Assembly: GCA_023415725.1 (NCBI GenBank)
Contig: JAEZJR010000280.1
Span: forward strand, 1 to 10,957
Source: Acidobacteriota bacterium
GTDB taxonomy: Bacteria > Acidobacteriota > Blastocatellia > Pyrinomonadales > Pyrinomonadaceae
Reading direction: 5' to 3'
Length of the DNA: 10,957 nucleotides
Shown: positions 6,530 to 10,957 of the stretch, in pieces
Layout: every line of letters begins with the position of its first letter
Numbering within the stretch: the first letter of the stretch is position 1
Position numbers and translations under genes: made by a program
Notes under the pieces: model-generated
Told to the model about the DNA's origin: nothing
Database searches by the model: none
Seen by the model: the letters and a program-made list of their open reading frames with translations, nothing else

Positions 6530-7204
6530 GTGAGAAAGATAGAAGAGCTTCTTGCCGCAAACAAAAAGTGGGCGGAGGAGTTGAAGGCCGAAGATCCGGG
6601 CTTTTTCGAGCGCCTCTCCGAAACGCAAACACCCGAGATCCTCTGGATCGGATGCTCCGATAGCCGTATAACTCCGACATCCAGCGTTGGGCTGCTGCCC
6701 GGGGATATGTTCGTCCACCGGAACGTCGCGAACCTGGTCCACCATAGCGATATGAACTGCCTCGCCGTGCTTCAATTCGCGGTCGAGGTTCTGAAAGTTC
6801 GCCACATCATCGTGTGCGGCCACTACGGCTGCGGCGGCGTTAAGGCCGCGTTCGACGATTCGCGCTTCGGGCTCGTCGATAACTGGCTGCGACACATCCA
6901 GGACACGATGCACAAGCACGAGCCGGTGATCCAAAACGAGCCCGATTACGATTCGCGTCTGGACAAATTGTGCGAGATCAACGTCATCGAACAGGTGGCG
7001 AACGTCGGCGAAACCACCATCGTGCAGGACGTCTGGGACCGAGGGCAGGAACTGTACATTCACGGCTGGATCTACCGCATCGCCGAGGGGATCTACCGCG
7101 ACATGGGGATCACCATCAGCACCCTGGAAGAACTCGACCGCATGCGCGCCGGAACATACTCGCAAACGACGGATGCTCCTCCGGCGGGAAGTGCGTCCGC
7201 CTAA
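6530..7204 (+). CDS. can: Beta-class carbonic anhydrase
   Basis: A 224-residue cytoplasmic zinc enzyme interconverting CO2 and bicarbonate, which feeds carboxylases and pH balance. The zinc ligands are Cys42, His98 and Cys101 with the Asp44-Arg46 dyad (IGCSDSR, 40-46; CGHYGCGG, 96-103), at the same positions as in E. coli Can, so the GTG start at 6530 is well supported by alignment despite no clear Shine-Dalgarno. Further typical segments are EDPGFFERL (21-29), HRNVANLV (63-70) and LYIHGWIYRI (175-184). A Ser/Ala/Pro-rich tail ends the protein. It begins 18 bases after the glycosyltransferase stop and ends six bases before the next start, so it probably shares the same transcript. Confidence 0.96.
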   Translation: MRKIEELLAANKKWAEELKAEDPGFFERLSETQTPEILWIGCSDSRITPTSSVGLLPGDMFVHRNVANLVHHSDMNCLAVLQFAVEVLKVRHIIVCGHYGCGGVKAAFDDSRFGLVDNWLRHIQDTMHKHEPVIQNEPDYDSRLDKLCEINVIEQVANVGETTIVQDVWDRGQELYIHGWIYRIAEGIYRDMGITISTLEELDRMRAGTYSQTTDAPPAGSASA

Positions 7205-7222
7205 GCTGATATGAGCTTTTTT
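7203..7222 (+). terminator. Weak hairpin plus T6 run after the carbonic anhydrase
   Basis: AAGCT (7203-7207) and AGCTT (7214-7218) form a 5-base stem around a 6-base loop, running into six T at 7217-7222. The shape is terminator-like but the stem is short. The ATG at 7211 lies in the loop, so either the hairpin is chance or that ATG is not the main start of the next gene. Confidence 0.25.
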
Positions 7223-9175
7223 CAAATACGAGAAGTGACTTGGGCCACTCGGGCCATCTGCTTAGTGCTTACTGCTTACTGCCTGCTGCCGGCGGCTCTC
7301 GGCCAGATGTCGCGGAAGCCTTCGGCGATGAATGAGCCCGCCGGGGCGATGGACAAGGCTCCGGACTCAAAGAAGAATTCCCTGCCCAAGGTCACCTCCC
7401 GCGAGGAATTCGACACGATCGCGCGCGTCTATCACCAGAACACGCCGTATGCCCTTCCGCATGCCATGTTCGTAGTGGATCGCCGTGCGAAGAACAAGGT
7501 CTATTTCGTCAATTCGCAGCGCTACAAATTCCACAAGGACTTCCTCCTCGCGACCTATCTGGTACCGCGCGGAGCGGACGTATTCAAACCGATCTACATC
7601 GATACTGACCGCCGGTTCATCGTTGGGACGATCGCGTGGCAGAAGCCGGTCGAGAAATTCACTTGGGAACTCTGGGAAGGCGATCTCGCTCCGGCGGATC
7701 TGATCAAGACCGCCCATGATGCCATCAACGCGAACTTCTTCACAGAGGTAGCCTACAAACCAAACTCGATCCGCCAAGAAGACGCTTCTGCTGATCTGGG
7801 CATCGATCGCGTCCTGCAGGATGAGTTGAATAAGAACCAGGAGTATCTCGCCCTTAACGCCGGAACCGCCGTCGGCCGCATCCACATCATCGACAAGCTC
7901 GACGACACAGTCGAGATCGGCGACAACGAGATCATCATCCTCAAGGAACTGCCCCAGAATCTCCCGCCCGTGCGTGGCATCATCGTCGCGAAACCGTCGT
8001 CGCCGCTTTCGCACATCAACATCCTCGCGAAGGGCTGGGGCGTGCCGAACGTTTACATCAAGGATGCCGACAAGCTGTTCCGCGAATACGACACTTACGT
8101 ATACAAGCTCGAAGCGACGCTCACCGACTACAAACTGACCCGGGCGACAGCCGACGAGGTCAAGACCGATTTTGCTTCACCGAATCAGCAGATCCCGCCC
8201 GTGAACCTCGAAGTGACGCGACTCGCCGGCCTTAGGCAGATGCGAAAGAAGGACAGTGTCATTTACGGCTCAAAGGCGGCAAATCAGGGCGAGATAATCG
8301 CCGCGCAGGTTCCCGGGATCATCGTGCCGGACGGGTTCTCGGTCCCGTTTCACTGGTACGCGAAATTCATGAAGGACAACGGCTTCGACCGCCAGATCGC
8401 CGAATGGCAGGACGACCTCGAATTCGTCCACAACCCCCGCGTCCGCCGCCAGAAGCTTGAGGAATTCCGCAACAGGATACAGCAGGCAAAGTTCGATCCG
8501 CAGCTTCGCGCACAGATCATCCAGCGGTGGCGCACGCAGCTCGGCGGCCGCCCCGTGTTCATTAGAAGCTCCTCGAATTCGGAAGACCTGCCGAACTTCA
8601 GCGGTGCTGGCCTTTACTCCAGCGTCCCCAACGTACGAACCGCCGACAAGCTCATCGACGCTGTGAAGAAGGTTTGGGGCTCGCTCTGGAAGTTCGAGGC
8701 TTACGAAGCCCGAGTTCGCAATTACGTCAGCCAGAAGGACGTCTATATGTCCGCTCTTGTCCAGCTCGGCGTCGACATGCAGAAAGGGGGCGTGATGATC
8801 ACCCGCGACCCGTTCGACAAGAACAACAAGGACGCCGTTTACATCAGCGCCGTTTGCGGCCACAATTCGAACGTCGTCAACAACGCGGGGCTTCCCGAAC
8901 AGATCCTGTTCAACCCCAAATCGAACTCGGTCGTGGTGCTTACGCAGTCGCAGCAGGAAAACGCCCTGATGTTCGATGAAGCCGGTGACCTCAAAGCTAC
9001 CGCCGATAAATGCGCTAATACACAAGGGCGCGTCCTGACCGATCTGCAGACACGCAATCTCGCAAAGACCGCCGTCCGAATCCGCGGCATCTTCGGCAAA
9101 CAACCTCAGGACATCGAATGGGGAATAATGAATGGCCGCCTCTACATCGTCCAGGCGAGACCATATATTGATTAA
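7211..9175 (+). CDS. GWD-like dikinase (phosphohistidine plus PPDK-type ATP-binding domain) with signal peptide
   Basis: Numbered from ATG 7211 (654 residues). Residues 14-32 form a hydrophobic signal-like stretch ending ALGQ. A domain at about 60-200 is unrecognised. Residues about 215-310 look like a swivelling phosphohistidine domain: GIIVAKPSSPLSHINILAKG with likely phospho-acceptor His268. Residues about 335-654 match the PPDK/PEP-synthase ATP-binding domain, with a KAANQGEI segment, RSSSNSEDLPNFSGAGLYSS (452-471), DIEWG (634-638) and the terminal VQARP (647-651). The order His domain then ATP domain is that of glucan/phosphoglucan water dikinases, the reverse of PEP synthase, and there is no PEP/pyruvate barrel. 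A phosphoryl acceptor such as a glucan is possible but unproven. No good Shine-Dalgarno is seen at 7211. ATG 7307 would remove the signal peptide and give a cytoplasmic enzyme, which better suits ATP use. Confidence 0.82.
   Translation: MSFFQIREVTWATRAICLVLTAYCLLPAALGQMSRKPSAMNEPAGAMDKAPDSKKNSLPKVTSREEFDTIARVYHQNTPYALPHAMFVVDRRAKNKVYFVNSQRYKFHKDFLLATYLVPRGADVFKPIYIDTDRRFIVGTIAWQKPVEKFTWELWEGDLAPADLIKTAHDAINANFFTEVAYKPNSIRQEDASADLGIDRVLQDELNKNQEYLALNAGTAVGRIHIIDKLDDTVEIGDNEIIILKELPQNLPPVRGIIVAKPSSPLSHINILAKGWGVPNVYIKDADKLFREYDTYVYKLEATLTDYKLTRATADEVKTDFASPNQQIPPVNLEVTRLAGLRQMRKKDSVIYGSKAANQGEIIAAQVPGIIVPDGFSVPFHWYAKFMKDNGFDRQIAEWQDDLEFVHNPRVRRQKLEEFRNRIQQAKFDPQLRAQIIQRWRTQLGGRPVFIRSSSNSEDLPNFSGAGLYSSVPNVRTADKLIDAVKKVWGSLWKFEAYEARVRNYVSQKDVYMSALVQLGVDMQKGGVMITRDPFDKNNKDAVYISAVCGHNSNVVNNAGLPEQILFNPKSNSVVVLTQSQQENALMFDEAGDLKATADKCANTQGRVLTDLQTRNLAKTAVRIRGIFGKQPQDIEWGIMNGRLYIVQARPYID
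7254..7288 (+). repeat. Imperfect heptanucleotide tandem repeat in signal-peptide region
   Basis: The units CCATCTG, CTTAGTG, CTTACTG, CTTACTG and CCTGCTG lie head to tail; the middle two are identical and the outer ones diverged. Because 7 is not a multiple of 3, the array reads as the same hydrophobic peptide (L-T-A-Y-C-L-L) in all three forward frames without stops. Gain or loss of one unit would shift the frame of the dikinase gene if ATG 7211 is used. Confidence 0.6.
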
Positions 9176-9180
9176 CGGAA

Positions 9181-9219
9181 CGCCGGCACGCTCCAGGGAA
9201 CGCCTGTACCTTGCCGGCG
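9181..9219 (+). terminator. GC-rich nested inverted repeat after the dikinase gene
   Basis: CGCCGGCA (9181-9188) pairs with TGCCGGCG (9212-9219), and inside it CAGG (9194-9197) pairs with CCTG (9203-9206). It starts five bases after the dikinase stop. There is no T run, so it is either a Rho-independent terminator of poor type, an mRNA 3'-end stabiliser or a small repeat element. GGAACGCC is also repeated directly at 9177 and 9197, exactly 20 bases apart. Confidence 0.4.
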
Positions 9220-9256
9220 AGTGTGTGCTAATTAGGACTGACCGCACCGATACCAG

Positions 9257-10162
9257 ATGAGAACAAATATTGAATTCCTTTATGCGAGATCGGGCAGGTT
9301 TTTCCTGCCCGTCTTCGTTTTCGCATTTTCAATATTGCCTCAAATTGGGTGCTCCAAATCGGCCTCCCCCGACGAACAGGCTGACGAGCCAATTCCCGCA
9401 CAAGCCGCCGCTCCCCACCGCGATAAGCTAACTTTGCCGAAAGTTTTCGCTGATCTTCCTCTATCATTCAATGGTGCTCTTAAGGTGGAATTAAAGGACG
9501 CCGTACCGCTGGAACCGAACGACAAACCAGGCGGGGAGGGACCTCAACGTGTACACCTCACTATCGAGGGAGGGTACGCGGATCAAGTAAGGGATTCCGC
9601 TTTCAGTCCGGGCATTGCCGTCTACGACGTCGAGGAGTTCCGCGAGGTACTGGCCACACAACCTCGGACGCTGGACGGCTTCAAAAAGAGGCTGGAATCG
9701 CTCAGGTCGTTATTGAACGAAAAACAGTTACCGAACGTCCAGGACGAGATCGAGATCGTTCGATATATCGAGCCAGAACAGGTCTTAAGGGCCCATTCCA
9801 AATTTGTCACCTTCAAGGAAGGGTACGCAATAGCGTATCTGACTCAATTCCAGCCGGATGCCGGATACATAACGAATTGCGCCCTCACGTACGTTGTTCA
9901 AGGGCTTACAGCTGACGGAAAGTACTACTTGTTCGGGACGTTTCCGGTAAGAGTGGACTTTCTACCGGATGATTCGGACATTGAAGATTTCGAGGGTTAC
10001 AAAATCCCGGCGTTCACTCCGGATGAGTCGGAAGCACTGGAGCATTCGCGTTACTTAAAACGAATCGAAAAAAGGCTCGAAGAAACGTCACCGCAAAAGT
10101 TTCAGCCTGATCTAGGAGAGATCGACAAGCTTATTTCGAGCATTGAGATCCGGAGCGAGTAG
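9257..10162 (+). CDS. Unrecognised lipoprotein
   Basis: A 301-residue predicted lipoprotein that I do not recognise. The n-region is long and basic (Arg2, Arg11, Arg14), then comes a Phe-rich hydrophobic core (about 15-30) and a loose lipobox ending QIGC (Cys32). An acidic Asp/Glu/Ala/Pro linker runs to about 52. The remaining region is mixed alpha/beta, with segments such as DKPGGEGPQRVHLTIEGGY (88-106), FQPDAGYITNCALTYVVQGL and DGKYYLFGTFPVRVDFLP, suggesting a beta-rich core, and a charged helical C-terminus. No clear Shine-Dalgarno precedes ATG 9257, and no downstream start would keep the signal sequence. Codon use is visibly more A/T-tolerant than in the neighbours. The first 20 codons span a terminator-like hairpin. 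It probably lies at the inner face of the outer membrane. Confidence 0.7.
   Translation: MRTNIEFLYARSGRFFLPVFVFAFSILPQIGCSKSASPDEQADEPIPAQAAAPHRDKLTLPKVFADLPLSFNGALKVELKDAVPLEPNDKPGGEGPQRVHLTIEGGYADQVRDSAFSPGIAVYDVEEFREVLATQPRTLDGFKKRLESLRSLLNEKQLPNVQDEIEIVRYIEPEQVLRAHSKFVTFKEGYAIAYLTQFQPDAGYITNCALTYVVQGLTADGKYYLFGTFPVRVDFLPDDSDIEDFEGYKIPAFTPDESEALEHSRYLKRIEKRLEETSPQKFQPDLGEIDKLISSIEIRSE
9291..9311 (+). terminator. Terminator-like GC hairpin inside the lipoprotein signal-peptide code
   Basis: CGGGCAGG (9291-9298), loop TTTTT, and CCTGCCCG (9304-9311) form a perfect 8-bp GC-rich stem, followed by a T-rich stretch (TCTTCGTTTTCGCATTTT). It looks like an intrinsic terminator or attenuator, yet it codes for signal-peptide residues 12-18 of the gene starting at 9257. 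It could limit read-through from upstream into this lipoprotein gene. Confidence 0.45.
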
Positions 10163-10213
10163 TTCAGGGCGGGCGATTCGTCGAAAAGAATTATAGAATT
10201 GAGTAACGAGCAA

Positions 10214-10218
10214 AGAGG
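10214..10218 (+). promoter_or_regulatory. Ribosome binding site of the TPR lipoprotein
   Basis: AGAGG lies seven bases before ATG 10226, in a 63-base gap after the preceding stop, and fixes this start. Confidence 0.6.
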
Positions 10219-10225
10219 TTATTAA

Positions 10226-10750
10226 ATGAGATCCATCTATATTTCGGCATTCTTTGTAGCGATGTTCTCGATCGCCTGCAGCAACTCCGCCCCCACGGTG
10301 ATCACCAATTCGAACACAAACACCAACACATCCGCCGACCGCCCTTTGCGTTCCGGCCAGATGAACACCATCGCCCATACGACGGAAAACCAGCCGCCTA
10401 GAGCAGCCAATTCCAACGCCGGCGGAAAATGGACGGCGAGCGGCGACCCGATCGATACCGCTCGCTTCGACGGCGTGATCGCCGAAGCCGAAAAGGCCGT
10501 CAAGGCCAATCCGAACGACGTGGCCGCCAAGAAGACCCTGGCGCAAGCCTACTTCGATCGCGGAGCCGCGCTCACCGAGGCCCGCCAATACGCCAGCGCG
10601 ATCGGTGATTACCGTCGAGCCCTCAAGTACGACCCGACCCACGAAGAAGCAAAGACATGGATCGACCAAATTGTCGGGATCTACGCGATGCTGAAAAAAG
10701 AGGCCCCCAAGGAAGGCGAAGAGCCACCGCCGCTGCCCTTTAAAAAGTAA
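10226..10750 (+). CDS. TPR-repeat lipoprotein
   Basis: A 174-residue predicted lipoprotein: signal sequence MRSIYISAFFVAMFSIAC with Cys18 and an Asn/Thr/Ser-rich tether (about 19-38, NSNTNTNTS). A second low-complexity stretch runs to about 72. Then comes a helical repeat region of at least two tetratricopeptide repeats (about 80-97 with AEKAVKANPND, and 104-138 with AQAYFDRGAALTEARQYASAIGDYRRALKYDP). The end is Pro/Glu/Lys-rich (PKEGEEPPPLPFKK). TPRs bind other proteins, so an envelope scaffold role is likely; the partner is unknown. It lies 63 bases after the preceding lipoprotein and ends nine bases before a strong terminator, so it is the last gene of its unit. Confidence 0.82.
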   Translation: MRSIYISAFFVAMFSIACSNSAPTVITNSNTNTNTSADRPLRSGQMNTIAHTTENQPPRAANSNAGGKWTASGDPIDTARFDGVIAEAEKAVKANPNDVAAKKTLAQAYFDRGAALTEARQYASAIGDYRRALKYDPTHEEAKTWIDQIVGIYAMLKKEAPKEGEEPPPLPFKK

Positions 10751-10759
10751 TACCGCCCT

Positions 10760-10795
10760 CAAAAGCCCCCGTTCATCAATGAATGGGGGCTTTTG
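10760..10795. terminator. Strong, near-symmetrical intrinsic terminator
   Basis: CAAAAGCCCCC (10760-10770) pairs perfectly with GGGGGCTTTTG (10785-10795). The inner TTCA/TGAA bases extend the stem across a G-T wobble to a 4-base loop. The plus strand ends in CTTTTGG and the minus strand also ends in CTTTTG, so it may work in both directions. It separates the TPR lipoprotein from the elongation factor P gene. Confidence 0.85.
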
Positions 10796-10883
10796 GTTAC
10801 TAGACAAACTTCCCCGCCAAAAATTACACTAATCCTTTTCTAAAACGGCTTTTATTCGATAACGGAGATAACACGACAGATCT

Positions 10884-10957
10884 ATGGCGATTTCGGCTAA
10901 CGATATTAGAAAAGGGATGGTGATCCTGCATGAGGGTGCCCCCGTCAAGGTGATGGA
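10884..10957 (+). CDS. efp: Elongation factor P, N-terminal part (runs off window)
   Basis: The first 24 codons (MAISANDIRKGMVILHEGAP...) match the KOW-like N-terminal domain of elongation factor P, which binds stalled ribosomes and speeds formation of Pro-Pro bonds. The modified Lys/Arg loop residue near position 34 lies beyond the window, so its modification class cannot be read. The ATG at 10884 begins a typical EF-P N-terminus. The nearest Shine-Dalgarno-like GGAG (about 10864) is rather far. The 88 bases between the terminator and this start are AT-rich and must contain its promoter; TTTTCT (about 10837) and GATAAC (about 10859) with a 16-base spacer are a weak candidate. Confidence 0.88.
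   Translation, partial: MAISANDIRKGMVILHEGAPVKVM

Noticed and set aside
8270..9247. Long open frame (325 codons) on the minus strand opposite the dikinase ATP-binding domain
   Set aside because: It mirrors a strongly conserved domain on the plus strand, has no domain signature of its own and no ribosome binding site that I could see.
1..10957. tRNA, rRNA, CRISPR array, insertion sequence or prophage gene
   Set aside because: I saw no cloverleaf-like gene, no regularly spaced repeats with spacers, no transposase or integrase motif and no phage structural protein.

Overview
This is a gene-dense bacterial chromosomal window with GC-rich, strongly biased codons. It reads as a housekeeping and cell-envelope neighbourhood, with no sign of phage, plasmid, transposon or CRISPR material. 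The mix of genes (NtrC-type two-component pair, DUF4126 and DUF4349 proteins, several Asn/Thr-rich lipoproteins, a dikinase-like protein with a signal peptide, EF-P) suggests a Gram-negative-type bacterium. My best guess is Acidobacteriota, perhaps Blastocatellia, but that is inference from gene style, not a database match.

Layout. Bases 1-200 (minus strand) hold the N-terminus of a Lys-rich exported protein. It is divergent from a plus-strand two-component pair: a membrane histidine kinase (371-1870) and a sigma54-dependent response regulator (1931-3295). An 84-base gap with an AT-rich hairpin and a perfect Shine-Dalgarno leads into a DUF4126 membrane protein (3380-4006). A nested inverted repeat then abuts the start of a DUF4349 lipoprotein (4072-5016). 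That gene, a 76-residue two-helix membrane protein (5013-5243) and a family-1-like glycosyltransferase (5240-6511) are chained by two ATGA overlaps, so they are probably translationally coupled. A beta-class carbonic anhydrase (6530-7204) and a 654-residue dikinase-like protein (7211-9175) follow. After a GC-rich repeat come an unrecognised lipoprotein (9257-10162), a TPR lipoprotein (10226-10750), a strong symmetrical terminator (10760-10795) and the first 24 codons of elongation factor P.

How the genes may fit together. The kinase and regulator form one signalling unit whose targets are not evident; I found no convincing sigma54 promoter in the window. The 4072-6511 cluster probably acts at the envelope: a lipoprotein anchored at both ends, a small membrane partner and a sugar transferase. 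The most unusual protein is the dikinase-like one. Its phosphohistidine domain precedes its ATP-binding domain, as in glucan water dikinases and unlike PEP synthase. It has no PEP/pyruvate barrel and carries a signal peptide partly encoded by a 7-base tandem repeat. Whether it is truly exported, where ATP is scarce, depends on which start codon is used.
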